Translations under genes and position numbers: made by a program
The notes under the pieces: model-generated
Database searches by the model: none
What the model saw: only the letters and a program-made list of their open reading frames with translations
Told to the model about the DNA's origin: nothing
In this document: positions 28,101-36,630 of the stretch, one piece after another
Layout of the letters: every line of letters begins with the position of its first letter
Numbering within the stretch: the stretch's first letter is position 1
Source of the DNA: Acidobacteriota bacterium
Lineage (GTDB): Bacteria; Acidobacteriota; Terriglobia; Bryobacterales; Bryobacteraceae
Direction: 5' to 3'
DNA length: 64,000 nucleotides
NCBI GenBank assembly: GCA_017307505.1
Contig: JAFKEE010000021.1
Location: 31,949-95,948, forward strand

Positions 28101-28728
28101 TCGCAGTCGCGGCAGGCTCCCAGGACGCGGAGGATTGGCGGAAGAGCAGCGCGCCCGGCAAGGTCGACGGGGGGTCGAGTCCCGCAGGCACGAGGGGCGG
28201 GCTTCCTTTCGCGGTATCGGCGGAGACACGCGAACCCGGCGCTTTCCATGGCACCCAGTAGGAGTCGAACAGATAGTCCGCTCGTTCGGCGGCGAGAGTG
28301 ATGCTATCGATGGCGCGGCCGTAGTAGAGTGCGAGCCTCGTCATCTCGGGATCCGGAACCAGGGCGATGACGACCTTCAGGTTTCTACCCGCTCGCTGGA
28401 CCCAGGCCTGCTTCTGCCACCGCCTGTCTGTTCCGGGGCAGGGTTTACCGGCGCACCCGGCGGCGGCCTGTCCGGCCTGGAACAGTTCACCGGAAACCGT
28501 TCGCGCCGGAGTAAGTTGACGGCACGCGGGCCGGAGCGGCGGCGGGACATCCAGGCAGGCGAGGTCGCCTTCCAACTGCGGTTTCTGATCCGGAGCCGGC
28601 TGAGTGGCGGCAGCCTGGCCGCCAGCGGCTGCCGACTGTGTAGGTACGACGGTGCCTGAACTGAAAAGCGCGTAGGCGATAAATATGATCAGCGCCACGC
28701 CCCAGGGTAGTGACGACTGTTTGCCCAT
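25141..28728 (-). CDS. Large membrane protein with periplasmic-binding-like domain, unknown function
   Basis: The protein has 1195 residues and I do not recognise it. A signal-anchor helix (about 9-26) precedes a periplasmic region of about 585 residues. That region has alternating strands and helices (IPIIGPSYSGTF-like 250-261, GFETAFIFASDVLDLTFVTGYL 433-454, LRVIVQDWDLLFV 461-473) like a type I periplasmic-binding fold. From residue 617 on there are about ten membrane helices with a cytoplasmic stretch of roughly 150 residues (LARSLDTLRALAAETKSTDLAAKL) before the last three. It could be a sensor or channel-like assembly. The gene ends 71 bases upstream of the padR start, on the same strand. 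Confidence 0.75.
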   Translation of the reverse strand: MGKQSSLPWGVALIIFIAYALFSSGTVVPTQSAAAGGQAAATQPAPDQKPQLEGDLACLDVPPPLRPACRQLTPARTVSGELFQAGQAAAGCAGKPCPGTDRRWQKQAWVQRAGRNLKVVIALVPDPEMTRLALYYGRAIDSITLAAERADYLFDSYWVPWKAPGSRVSADTAKGSPPLVPAGLDPPSTLPGALLFRQSSASWEPAATAKDAAYLLVLLVGESNISGLRRDQLKEALYYRSTLTPGEQNVPIIGPSYSGTFASLHKCLSEDKLSFPHHTYRLVSSNTTVKAARKQMREGGIPVALTAIQRDDESTMNALLDSVKGLGRIATLSEGDTAFGTTDLMQWGTDPKGPAITRISFPRGIAQLRDVYPEDSPAKGSAGSSAQSSEQLPLSLRGSPAGSDTPEILNVKHLTVAQEAQMQTIAGILNRGGFETAFIFASDVLDLTFVTGYLRQSCPNLRVIVQDWDLLFVQTTSKWSMDGVWVVTTLLPPPQNLHVPERPGFDVPTYWTPLLASSQFEHATYDAAYTIFSELFPPRCPSTEPGKPQPPPGCPDEHSRSSIQKFGSELGEPIWLSVVGRHSLWPIRDLKKPVAMEFEPTPPNTPPVAGHSGSLTRLTLLLVCVVMGLAAAYQCLVLYSLIHPLLPHTLFSLPVPRPFRSFRWWEDGFEGRVGYHSLAILLLGGMSYVLAAPFPHWRIEHLPIPSLESVGLVLAVLSILFAALGVSRLLEPTVRGLVYRPATRLEGEAGSLLRWLNSGDRRIPMIMAILTSMGIALAFLYYWRNLMGDPVTVRSYFLGLRALDAFSGVTPTLPVLLLACGFLSLAWTQMSRHELYMRVRPDIPAVFPAASNAFQPAGPAAGPLIVAGFVMAAAVIAYTLLRLFERQSFDGRHFDHLYFTGLSVLWAALVVAALRLYRLWRPLQCLLLTLEGSVLRRGFTALPPEFASSPLLPSSRRQDHRIMLARSLDTLRALAAETKSTDLAAKLQAALPRISKCCSRYLSADACGHRFSAFYFRWVQQALAQQATVVASSLQPLWAKGMSAREGTEPPSKDFPRDIGLAEEFLALRFLAVIRYSVSQMWCQIWFLAFGFFFAVLSTTAYPFRSQGSIRWMTNLFLVILGLPVLVIILRAERNSILRRLSSNPDGKSGGQLAQLLMRLLVLGALPLLGVINSYVPLLGRFLSTWVEPLAAVPK

Positions 28729-28983
28729 TAGGTCCTGGCGGCGCGAGCCGCCCCTCCTCCGAAAGACTGAGCGTGCGTTGAAACTGGTGCCGTTGAGGGT
28801 AGCAGAGATGCATCCTGAGCGCCATGGGGCTTGCCCGACGGCGGGCTCTGCCTGCCCTCTCTACCGCAACACGAAAGTTGGCTTCGGACCGGCACCGGCG
28901 GATTCCTCGGTGTTAAGTGATTCGGAGCAGAGATACGTTTCTTTCCAGATACTGCCTCTGGAGGACGGCCCGCGATAAGAGTA

Positions 28984-29038
28984 TTGACGACAGATCGGTT
29001 TCCCTGCATACTGGTTTGCAACACAGACCAGTTTGCAA
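28984..29038 (+). promoter_or_regulatory. Promoter with overlapping repeat operator
   Basis: TTGACG (28984-28989), 17 bases, and CATACT (29007-29012) form a good sigma70 promoter. Immediately downstream, TGGTTTGCAA (29012-29021) and CAGTTTGCAA (29029-29038) are direct repeats at a 17-base step over the expected transcription start. They are likely operator sites, perhaps for the winged-helix protein encoded at 29685. The rest of the 326-base gap 28729-29054 shows nothing clear. Confidence 0.55.
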
Positions 29039-29054
29039 GTATGAGGTAGCCGCG

Positions 29055-29684
29055 GTGACACAGTATCCAAACCTGAAGGAGATTGAAGGCCGGCCGATGC
29101 GGTCGTGGAACATGGATGGGCTGCAGGAGATGATCATGGGGATTCTTTGGATCCTCTGGGGCGGCCTTTGGTTATTGGGGCAGGAGCTGCCCAAGGGCAA
29201 GTTGTATCAGGCGTACTGGCTCGTCGTACCGGCGATGCTCGCACTGAGCGGCTTCGCAGGCAATTGGGTGGTCCGCCGGCTGAAGGAGCGGGTAACGTTC
29301 CCCCGATCAGGTTACGTGGCCTTGCGTGAGCCCACCAGACAGGAACGGCTCGGGACGGCGCTTCTGGCCATCGTGGTCGCCGCAATCCTTGCCATCGTGG
29401 TGCTGCGAACCCGTACGGAGGGCGTCGCCCACCTGATTACGCCCGTGGTGGGGGTCATCCTGAGTCTGGCGTTCGTTGTGGCGAGCCTGAAACAGCGGGC
29501 TCCGCACTTCCTGGTCCTGGCCGGCGTGGCCCTGGCCTTGGGCATCGCCTTTGGGGCGCTCCACACGGGCTGGGAATCGTTGAACTGGTTGTTCGTCGTG
29601 CTGGGCGTTGTCGCGGCTGTTTCCGGAGCGATCCGGCTGTCGCGCTTCGTGCGGGAGCACGGCGTGCCGGTGGAGGGGGCGTAG
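29055..29684 (+). CDS. Six-helix membrane protein paired with a winged-helix regulator
   Basis: The protein has 209 residues from a GTG at 29055, with GAGGT 7 bases upstream. A short cytoplasmic start (RSWNMDGLQEMIMGILWIL) leads into a pair of helices, a charged loop (RRLKERVTFPRSGYVALREPTRQERLG) and four more helices up to the C-terminus. I do not know a function; similar membrane proteins are often found next to PF13601-type regulators. The stop codon is directly followed by the start of that regulator, so the two genes form one transcript. Confidence 0.75.
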   Translation: MTQYPNLKEIEGRPMRSWNMDGLQEMIMGILWILWGGLWLLGQELPKGKLYQAYWLVVPAMLALSGFAGNWVVRRLKERVTFPRSGYVALREPTRQERLGTALLAIVVAAILAIVVLRTRTEGVAHLITPVVGVILSLAFVVASLKQRAPHFLVLAGVALALGIAFGALHTGWESLNWLFVVLGVVAAVSGAIRLSRFVREHGVPVEGA

Positions 29685-29975
29685 GTGAACGACCTCGACC
29701 GCGTCATTCACGAGCCCGCGCGGCTTCTGATTGTCGCCCTGCTGGCCAGCGTGAAGGAATCGGATTTTCTGTGGCTGCAGAAAGAAAGCGCCCTGACAAA
29801 GGGGAACCTGTCGAGCCACCTGGGCAAGCTGGAGGAAGCCGGCTACGTCGAAGTGGAGAAGAGCTTCCGGGGGAAAATCCCCTTGACCGTGCTGCGGCTC
29901 ACCGCCGGCGGCCGGACTGCCTTCGCCGAGTATAAGCGGCAGATGAACGGGTTGCTGGGGAAGGCCGGGGCGTGA
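29685..29975 (+). CDS. Winged-helix transcriptional regulator (PF13601/MarR-like)
   Basis: The protein has 96 residues and starts at a GTG directly after the previous stop. A short N-terminal helix is followed by a winged helix with LLASVKESDFLWLQKES, the recognition helix region TKGNLSSHLGKLEEAGYVEV, and the wing KSFRGKIPLTVLRLT with the closing helix GRTAFAEYKRQM. This is the compact one-domain regulator that resembles ArsR/MarR proteins. It likely represses its own operon through the repeats near 29012-29038. The ligand is unknown and may be sensed by the membrane partner. Confidence 0.85.
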   Translation: MNDLDRVIHEPARLLIVALLASVKESDFLWLQKESALTKGNLSSHLGKLEEAGYVEVEKSFRGKIPLTVLRLTAGGRTAFAEYKRQMNGLLGKAGA

Positions 29976-29984
29976 CGCGACGCT

Positions 29985-30014
29985 AGCCGTCAGCTATCAG
30001 CCGTCAGCTATCAG
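29985..30014. repeat. Short tandem repeat (14-base unit, two copies)
   Basis: AGCCGTCAGCTATC occurs at 29985-29998 and again at 29999-30012, followed by AG. The unit is itself two related heptamers (TCAGCTA/TCAGCCG). It lies between converging genes. Such heptamer arrays are simple intergenic repeats and I see no coding role. Confidence 0.6.
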
Positions 30015-30066
30015 CTTTTGCATCCGGGTACTCGACTCGTAGCCAGTACGTCTGGACTCCCTCAGG

Positions 30067-31710
30067 CTAGGCGCTCATCCAATTCCGGCGCTCTATGAAG
30101 GTCTCGGGTTCGTAGGTGACTCCGCGGTCGAGACGCTTCTCCTCGCGGCGGGTGAGCCAGAGCATCAGTGGTCCCAGCAGAGTTCCTGCCGCGGTGGAGA
30201 ACGATCCGCACTCCTTGCGGATCTCCTGCCTCAGGGTGTGAATGTGGGCAGCCACGGTAGAGTTGGTTTGCCTGAGATGCCGTTCCATCGCCCAAAGCAA
30301 TGCTGAGTACGAGGTGCGCAGCGTAGCCGCCTCGCGCTCAAAGCGCTGCCGGACCCGCAGATCGGGGTGCAGACGGTACTTCCGGATCCCTTCCAGCGTC
30401 GTGCGGCAGATGCGATACAGCGAAGGCCCGTTCAGTTCGAAGTCACGTCCGAATGCGTGGTCGAGGAACCGCTTGGACTCTTCCAGGGAGATATGCGGAT
30501 GGCGCCAGTTGAACTTCCACTGGCCGTGCACGTCGGCGAGGTCCACATCGATCATGCGCCCCTCCTGCTGCATCTGGGCATGCAGGGGCGTGCCGGGCAG
30601 CGGGGTGTAGAGCATGAACTGGTGGAAGTCGGTCTCGTGGGCGCAGGCGTAATCGATTTCACTGCCGATGTTCTGGGGCGTGTGGTGTTCCATACCCACG
30701 ATGGACGAGCCGAGAACGCGGATGCCATGCGCGCGGAGCTGGTGCGTCAGTGACATGGTGTCGGAGCCGTTCAGCTTGGAATAGCCGGAAAGAGGCGATT
30801 CCAGGCCCATCCAGATCCAGGAGATGCCGAGTTCAATCAACTCCTCCATGGTGTACTTCTGGATGGCATTGGCGGACGAGAAGACATACAGCTCCCAGCT
30901 CTTGCCGGCCTTGCGCATGCAGTCGAGCAGTTCCATGGCCCGTTTGCGATGCAGCAGGAAGTTCTCGTCCATCACGAAGAACGCGTGGAATCCATGTTTC
31001 TCCTCGGCCTGGGCCATGGCGTCGTAGATCTGCTGGCCCGTGTCGAAGAAGTTGATGAACTTGCCTTTGCCGCCGAAGAACGCCGACGTCGTGCAGAAAT
31101 TGCAGCCCATGGGACACCCCACCGAGGGGATGATGGTCGCGGCCGTGGAGCCGATGCTGCCGGGCAGTTTCAGCCCCATGACGCGGTGACCGAAGCCGGA
31201 GGCAATCTGGGGATGAATGACAGGCTGACTTGGATCCTGGTCCAGGAAAGTGCGCAGCCAGCCCACGCCCTCGCCCTTCACGATGTGATCCGCGTCGATC
31301 ATGAACTCGAGGCCGGGAATGGCCGTCACATGGCCGCCCACGACAATGGTGGATTGCGGCGACAGGCGGCGCACGATCTTGCACATCTCGCGCACCTTGC
31401 CCACATTGACGATGATCGAGCTGATGCCGACGACGTCGTATCTGTTTTCCGTCAGTTCCCTCTCGAAGTCTTTGCGCAGAGGGAAGTCGAGCACGGTGGA
31501 CGGATTCTCGATGTTCGCCTGGAGAAACATGATGCCCCAGGAACGGTGGAAAATGCGAAGGGAATACGGCCCCTGAGCCCGGGTCACCTGGTTGTGATAA
31601 AGCTCCATGGGATTGATGGAGCGGCTGCCGTACTGGTCATCCTGCGCATAGGGTCCAAATACGGAAGTCAAAAGAACGCGGGCCTGACGGCCCTTCGGAT
31701 GAGTGGTCAT
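30067..31710 (-). CDS. B12-binding radical SAM protein
   Basis: The protein has 547 residues. An N-terminal cobalamin-binding-like Rossmann region (YDVVGISSIIVNVGKV, TIVVGGHVTA) is followed by the radical SAM core with CPMGCNFC (C199, C203, C206) and a long helical C-terminal part (EREAATLRTSYSALLWAMERH). Such proteins carry out methylations and rearrangements on lipids, pigments or natural products. The B12-binding DxHxxG motif is not clear, so cofactor use is uncertain. The gene stands alone, and no biosynthetic partner adjoins it. Confidence 0.85.
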   Translation of the reverse strand: MTTHPKGRQARVLLTSVFGPYAQDDQYGSRSINPMELYHNQVTRAQGPYSLRIFHRSWGIMFLQANIENPSTVLDFPLRKDFERELTENRYDVVGISSIIVNVGKVREMCKIVRRLSPQSTIVVGGHVTAIPGLEFMIDADHIVKGEGVGWLRTFLDQDPSQPVIHPQIASGFGHRVMGLKLPGSIGSTAATIIPSVGCPMGCNFCTTSAFFGGKGKFINFFDTGQQIYDAMAQAEEKHGFHAFFVMDENFLLHRKRAMELLDCMRKAGKSWELYVFSSANAIQKYTMEELIELGISWIWMGLESPLSGYSKLNGSDTMSLTHQLRAHGIRVLGSSIVGMEHHTPQNIGSEIDYACAHETDFHQFMLYTPLPGTPLHAQMQQEGRMIDVDLADVHGQWKFNWRHPHISLEESKRFLDHAFGRDFELNGPSLYRICRTTLEGIRKYRLHPDLRVRQRFEREAATLRTSYSALLWAMERHLRQTNSTVAAHIHTLRQEIRKECGSFSTAAGTLLGPLMLWLTRREEKRLDRGVTYEPETFIERRNWMSA

Positions 31711-31835
31711 TTCAACACTTCAGTGAAAACGGAGTATTAGGTCTGTTTCCACTTTGATGCTAACACCGGCTTATCCTTCGGGAACCCACGAATCAGGCCC
31801 GCGATTGTAATACTTTTGTCGCCCAAACCCTGTGT

Positions 31836-33200
31836 TTACTCGGGTACAGAGGGCAGGCCGGCCAGCGCCATCGCCAACTCGTTATCTTCGTACTCGAGAT
31901 CAGTCAGCTTGCCGGCGAGATAATCCGTATAGGACTGCATGTCGAAGTGGCCGTGGCCGCTGAGGTTGAACAGGATGGTTTCCGCCTTCCCTTCGGCCTT
32001 GCAGCGCAGGGCTTCGTCGATCGCTCCGCGGACGGCATGGTTCGCTTCAGGAGCGGGCAGGATGCCTTCACTTCGTCCAAACAGGAGGCCCGCTTCAAAG
32101 CAAGCGAGTTGATTGTAGGCCCGGGCTTCGATGAGTCCTAGTTCGGCGCAGTGGCTGACCAGCGGCGCCATGCCGTGGTAGCGCAGACCGCCGGCATGGA
32201 AGCCCGGCGGCGTGAACGTGCTGCCTAAGGTGTGCATCTTAGTCAGCGGCGTCAGGTGCGCGGTATCGCCGAAATCGTAAGCGTACTTGCCCTTGGTGAT
32301 CGAAGGACAAGCAGCGGGCTCGACCGCGAGAATGCGGGTCTTCTTTCCGCCGCGCAGGTTCCGTCCGATGTAGGGGAAGCTGATGCCGGCGAAGTTCGAG
32401 CCGCCGCCCGTGCAGGCGACAACAACATCAGGCTCATCGCCGGCCATATCCATCTGGAGAATGGCTTCCTGGCCAATCACCGTCTGGTGCAACAGGACGT
32501 GATTAAGGACGCTGCCGAGGGCGTACTTCGTGTCATCGCGATGGGCCGCCACCTCCACGGCTTCGCTGATGGCAATGCCAAGGCTGCCGGGATGATCGGG
32601 TCTGCGGGCCAGGATCGCGCGTCCGGAGGCTGTTTCATTCGAAGGAGAAGCGACGCAGCGCGCTCCGTAGCTCTCCATCAGGGCCCGGCGATAGGGCTTC
32701 TGATTATAGGAGACACGGACCATGAATACCTCAATCTCCAGTCCGAAGAGCGCGCCGGACAGGGCCAGCGACGAACCCCACTGCCCTGCTCCGGTTTCGG
32801 TGGAGATGCGCTTCACACCGGCTTCCTTGTTGTAGAACGCCTGCGCGATGGCGGTATTGGGCTTATGCGAACCAGCGGGGCTGACGCCTTCGTACTTGTA
32901 ATAGATCTTCGCCGGAGTATCCAGCGCCTTTTCGAGACGGCGGGCGCGATAGAGAGGGCTGGGGCGCCACTGGCGATAGATGTCGCGCACCGGTTCGGGG
33001 ATCTCGATCTCGCGTTCGGTGGAGACTTCCTGGAGGATGAGGCTCATGGGGAAGAGCGGTTCCAGGTCCGCCGGGCCCACGGGCTGCATCGTGCCGGGGT
33101 GCAGCACCGGCGGTGGAGGCGTGGGCAGGTCGGCAACAAGGTTGTACCAGCTCTTCGGAATGCGGGTTTCGTCGAGGATGTATTTGACGGTGTCGGACAT
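31836..33200 (-). CDS. TrpB2-type tryptophan synthase beta chain
   Basis: The protein has 454 residues, the length of the TrpB2 group, with the long N-terminal extension that TrpB1 lacks ([19 protein letters not shown]). GSHKPNTA contains the PLP-binding Lys, TGAGQWG and the glycine loop CTGGGSNF bind substrate and phosphate, and LSGHGHFD ends the core. It makes tryptophan from indole and serine and usually lacks a TrpA partner; no trpA is nearby. The start is the ATG at 33200, with GGAG 6 bases upstream; the frame is open to 33434 but that part is not supported. It is divergent from the sulfatase. Confidence 0.93.
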   Translation of the reverse strand: MSDTVKYILDETRIPKSWYNLVADLPTPPPPVLHPGTMQPVGPADLEPLFPMSLILQEVSTEREIEIPEPVRDIYRQWRPSPLYRARRLEKALDTPAKIYYKYEGVSPAGSHKPNTAIAQAFYNKEAGVKRISTETGAGQWGSSLALSGALFGLEIEVFMVRVSYNQKPYRRALMESYGARCVASPSNETASGRAILARRPDHPGSLGIAISEAVEVAAHRDDTKYALGSVLNHVLLHQTVIGQEAILQMDMAGDEPDVVVACTGGGSNFAGISFPYIGRNLRGGKKTRILAVEPAACPSITKGKYAYDFGDTAHLTPLTKMHTLGSTFTPPGFHAGGLRYHGMAPLVSHCAELGLIEARAYNQLACFEAGLLFGRSEGILPAPEANHAVRGAIDEALRCKAEGKAETILFNLSGHGHFDMQSYTDYLAGKLTDLEYEDNELAMALAGLPSVPE

Positions 33201-33321
33201 AAGGTACTCCAGGGATGGGTTGAAGGTGCAGTTTATCAAGTTGAGGCCGCCAAATGGGCGCTTCACGCGGCCATTTGCATCGTCCCCTGTGTTTTTGATC
33301 TGCTGATTCTGGGCTTCCCCG

Positions 33322-34725
33322 ATGATCCATTCTCCCTCCAGTTTCAGCCGGCGCAACGCCCTTCGCCTTTTGGGCGGAGCCTCGGCGTGCGCCCTGGCGC
33401 CCGCGCAGGCGCGGCGGCCGAACTTTCTCGTCATCGTGACCGACGATCACGGCATTGGCGACGTCGGCTGTTATGGCAGGAACGCAGCGCTCACTCCGAA
33501 TCTGGATCGGCTTGCCGCAACCGGCGTGCGGTTCACCCAGTGGTATTCGAACGCGCCTGTTTGTTCGGCCTCGCGCGCGGCCATTCTCACAGGGAAGTAT
33601 CCCGACAGGACCGGGGTGCAGGGCGCGCTGCCATCCCAGCCGACCTTCGATGTACCGGGATTGCGGCAGGGCGAGGTCACCTTCCCCGCCCTGCTGAAGC
33701 AGGCAGGCTACCGGACTGCAGCCTTCGGGAAGTGGCATGTGGGCAGCGCTCCGCAGAGCCGCCCGCTGGCCCAGGGCTTCGATCAGTTTTTTGGATGGTA
33801 TTCGGGCTGGCTGGACTCCTACTCGCACCGCTACTACCAGCTTGGTTCGGCGCCCGGCAAGATCTTTCACGACCTGTGGCGCAACACCGAAGAGGTATTC
33901 GAAGAACCGGCGTACATGACGGAACTGCTGGCCCGCGAGGCCTCGGCACACCTGTCGAAACAACAGAAGCAGCAACCATTTCTGATGTACCTGGCGTTTG
34001 GCGCTCCGCACTATTCGATGATGGCTCCGAAGAAGTACCTGGACCGCTTTCCCGCTTCGATGGAACGCGACCGGCGTACCCATCTGGCGATGGTGGCGGC
34101 GGTGGACGATGCGGTGGGCCTCTTATTGGAGCAATTGCGCCGTCAGGGGCTGGAAGACGACACGGTGGTGTTCTTCCAGGCCGACAACGGCGCGACGCGC
34201 GAAGTGCGCGCCTCCACCACGGCGCAGCCCTACACGGGCGGCAGCAACGGTCCCTATCGCGGCTACAAGCTGGGCCTGTTCGATGGCGGCATGCACGTGC
34301 CGGCGATCCTGCGCGCACCGGGATTCGTGAAGCCGGGCCAGGTGTGGGACCGGCCACTGATGTCGATGGATCTGCTACCGACCTTTCTTTCGATGGCGGG
34401 CGAACAGAACCGCATCCCGGCAGGCGTAGACGGGAAGAACATCCTGCCAGTGTTACGGGGAGAAGAACAGGCCCACGAGGACATGTTCTGGAGCTTTAAC
34501 AAGGAGCGCGCCCTACGCCAGGGCGACTGGAAGCTGATCCTGAATCCGCCGGCGTTTCCGGGCGAGCAGACGGGTGCGAAGCTCTGGCTGTCCAACCTGG
34601 AGGCGGATCCGGGTGAGAAGAAGAACATGGCCGGGTCGGAACCGGAGCGGGTGAGGCAGATGCTCCAGAAGATCCACGGCTGGGAGCGCTATGTCGGCAT
34701 CCCCAGCGAGGCGAGCCCCGACTAG
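33322..34725 (+). CDS. Secreted arylsulfatase-family sulfatase
   Basis: The protein has 467 residues. The N-terminus [17 protein letters not shown] looks like a Tat signal (SRRNALRLL). The mature part has the metal site VTDDHG (DD at 41-42), the formylglycine motif CSASR (81-85), ILTGK, FGKWHVG and further conserved His/Asp/Asn segments (FQADNGATR). Cys81 should be converted to formylglycine by an FGE-type enzyme, which is not in the window. It removes sulfate esters, probably from polysaccharide or aryl sulfates. Its stop codon overlaps that of the converging regulator gene (CTAG). Confidence 0.93.
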   Translation: MIHSPSSFSRRNALRLLGGASACALAPAQARRPNFLVIVTDDHGIGDVGCYGRNAALTPNLDRLAATGVRFTQWYSNAPVCSASRAAILTGKYPDRTGVQGALPSQPTFDVPGLRQGEVTFPALLKQAGYRTAAFGKWHVGSAPQSRPLAQGFDQFFGWYSGWLDSYSHRYYQLGSAPGKIFHDLWRNTEEVFEEPAYMTELLAREASAHLSKQQKQQPFLMYLAFGAPHYSMMAPKKYLDRFPASMERDRRTHLAMVAAVDDAVGLLLEQLRRQGLEDDTVVFFQADNGATREVRASTTAQPYTGGSNGPYRGYKLGLFDGGMHVPAILRAPGFVKPGQVWDRPLMSMDLLPTFLSMAGEQNRIPAGVDGKNILPVLRGEEQAHEDMFWSFNKERALRQGDWKLILNPPAFPGEQTGAKLWLSNLEADPGEKKNMAGSEPERVRQMLQKIHGWERYVGIPSEASPD

Positions 34726-36080
34726 CGCTGGATCTCGTATTTTTTGATCTTCTCGTACATGGTGGAGCGGTCGATTCCTAAAGATGAAGCCGCTTCCTTC
34801 ACGTTGCCGCCAGTGCGCTGCAGGGCCGCCGAGACCGCCTGCCGCTCCAGGTCCTGCAGGGTCATGTTGGCCGGGACACTCCAGGCCTTGCGCTCCTGCA
34901 TGGAGCGTGTGAGGAACCCGAAATCGTCCTCGGTGAGCACCTGGCCGCGACAGGTCACGATGGCTCGCTCGATGGCGTTCTCCAGTTCGCGGACATTGCC
35001 GGGCCACTCGTACTCGAGCAGCACCTTCATGGCGCCTTCCGAGATGTCCTGGATGTCCTTGTTCAGCTCCGGCGAAAGTCGCTGCACCAGATGGCGGGCT
35101 AGCAGGGGTACATCCTCGCGGCGTTCGCGAATGGGCGGGATGCGGATCTCGATCACATTGAGGCGGTAGTAGAGATCGTCGCGGAACCGCCCCTGGCTCA
35201 CCTCTTCCGCCAAGTCCTTGTTGGTTGCGGCGATGACGCGGACATCCACCTTCACCTCTTCCGATCCGCCCAGGCGGTAGAAACGGCGCTCCTGCAGGAC
35301 GCGCAGCAGATCAGCCTGCAGCTTGGGGGAGATGTCTCCAATCTCGTCCAGGAAAATCGTGCCGCCATCGGCTAACTCGAACTTACCGCGCGTGCGTGTG
35401 GAGGCTCCGGTGAAGGCGCCCTTCTCATAGCCGAAAAGCTCGGACTCCAGCAATGTCTCGGCCAGCGCCGCACAACTGACCGAGATGAACGGCTTATCAG
35501 CTCGATCGCCGGAGTAGTGCACGGCTCGCGCAATAAGCTCCTTGCCGGTGCCGCTTTCCCCTCGCACCAGAACCGTGCTGCGCAGGCCGGCGACATCCTG
35601 CACCAGTTGCAGGATCGACAGCATGCGCGGATTCTTGGTGATGATGTCGTGGAAGTCGTACTGGCCGGTGAGCCGCTTGCGCAGGATGGTGTTCTCCAGT
35701 TGGAGGTTCTTCACCTTGATGATGCGGGCCACGACGAGTGAGATCTCTTCCGGATTGCAGGGCTTAACGATGTACTCCTGCGCGCCTTCCTTCATGGCCG
35801 TAATGGCCGTATCCACGGTCGCGTACGCAGTGATGATGATGACCGGAGCATCAGGATGGAGCTTCCGGATCTCCATCATCGTCTCGATGCCGTCCATGCC
35901 GCCCGGCATCTTCAGGTCAATGAAATAGATCGCATAATCCGAGGCGCGCGCCCTCTCGACAGCCTGGCGTCCTGACGAAGAAGTATCCACGTCATAGCCG
36001 TCCTCGCGCAGCCAGGCGGCCAGCGACTCGCACATCACCTCTTCGTCGTCAACAACCAGAATCTTCCAAACGGCTTTCAT
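34722..36080 (-). CDS. NtrC-type sigma54 response regulator
   Basis: The protein has 452 residues: a receiver domain with acceptor Asp55 (FIDLKMPG) and DDEE acidic pocket, an AAA+ domain with Walker A (GESGTGKE), intact GAFTGA and Walker B (GGTIFLDEIGD), and a Fis-like helix-turn-helix at the C-terminus. Phosphorylation, most likely by the c-haem kinase of the same operon, should let it activate sigma54 promoters. It follows the archaemetzincin gene by 7 bases. Its targets are unknown. Confidence 0.93.
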   Translation of the reverse strand: MKAVWKILVVDDEEVMCESLAAWLREDGYDVDTSSSGRQAVERARASDYAIYFIDLKMPGGMDGIETMMEIRKLHPDAPVIIITAYATVDTAITAMKEGAQEYIVKPCNPEEISLVVARIIKVKNLQLENTILRKRLTGQYDFHDIITKNPRMLSILQLVQDVAGLRSTVLVRGESGTGKELIARAVHYSGDRADKPFISVSCAALAETLLESELFGYEKGAFTGASTRTRGKFELADGGTIFLDEIGDISPKLQADLLRVLQERRFYRLGGSEEVKVDVRVIAATNKDLAEEVSQGRFRDDLYYRLNVIEIRIPPIRERREDVPLLARHLVQRLSPELNKDIQDISEGAMKVLLEYEWPGNVRELENAIERAIVTCRGQVLTEDDFGFLTRSMQERKAWSVPANMTLQDLERQAVSAALQRTGGNVKEAASSLGIDRSTMYEKIKKYEIQR

Positions 36081-36087
36081 CTCAGTC

Positions 36088-36630
36088 TTACCTCACTTCT
36101 TCCAACCGTTCCTGTAGAACGGGCCAGCAGCCTTCGCAATACCATTCCAATTTCGAGTCCACCTGCGGCAGGTTGATGGACAGGCTCATCGCACAGCGAG
36201 TATCCGGACAGTGGATCAGTCCGAACGTATGCCCGAGTTCGTGCATCGCCTCTTTCCGGGCCCGCCCGAGCAGGGCGATTCCATCGGGCTGCATCCCGTA
36301 ATACTCCTGCCGTAGCCGCGCGGTCGAGACAACCGCGGCGCGCCCCTTCAACTGGGCCTGCCCGAACACAAACGTGAGCATCGGGATGAACAGGTCGCTT
36401 TCGGTCACACCCAGGATGCGGGATATGCCGGACGGCGCCTGCTCCAGCAGCAGCTTGAGCATGGTCACGGAGCTCATCTGGCCTCGGGCACGGTCATAGC
36501 CCTCCAGCGGCACCGGTAGTTGAATGCGGCGCACGACCGGCAATCCGATCCGTTCCTCGACGCATTCAGCGATCGTTCTCAGCACGGGTTCCTCGACCTC
36601 GCCGAGCGAGGCCAGACACAGGCCGCTCAC
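36088..36630 (-). CDS. Archaemetzincin-family zinc metalloprotease
   Basis: The protein has 180 residues with the archaemetzincin signature: HELGHTFGLIHC (130-141) followed by C146, M148 and the CEGC pair (165, 168). The His residues and Glu131 form the zinc site, and the four Cys hold a second, structural zinc. There is no signal peptide, so it acts in the cytoplasm as a probable aminopeptidase or protease. The GTG start overlaps the sensor kinase stop (GTGA), so they are translationally coupled. Its place between kinase and regulator suggests a role in this signalling unit, which is inference. Confidence 0.92.
   Translation of the reverse strand: MSGLCLASLGEVEEPVLRTIAECVEERIGLPVVRRIQLPVPLEGYDRARGQMSSVTMLKLLLEQAPSGISRILGVTESDLFIPMLTFVFGQAQLKGRAAVVSTARLRQEYYGMQPDGIALLGRARKEAMHELGHTFGLIHCPDTRCAMSLSINLPQVDSKLEWYCEGCWPVLQERLEEVR

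Noticed and set aside
29985-30014. CRISPR repeat
   Set aside because: Two adjacent 14-base copies without spacers; a simple tandem repeat.
32232-34499. 755-codon plus-strand frame crossing trpB2 and the sulfatase gene
   Set aside because: It runs antisense to one real gene and out of frame through another.
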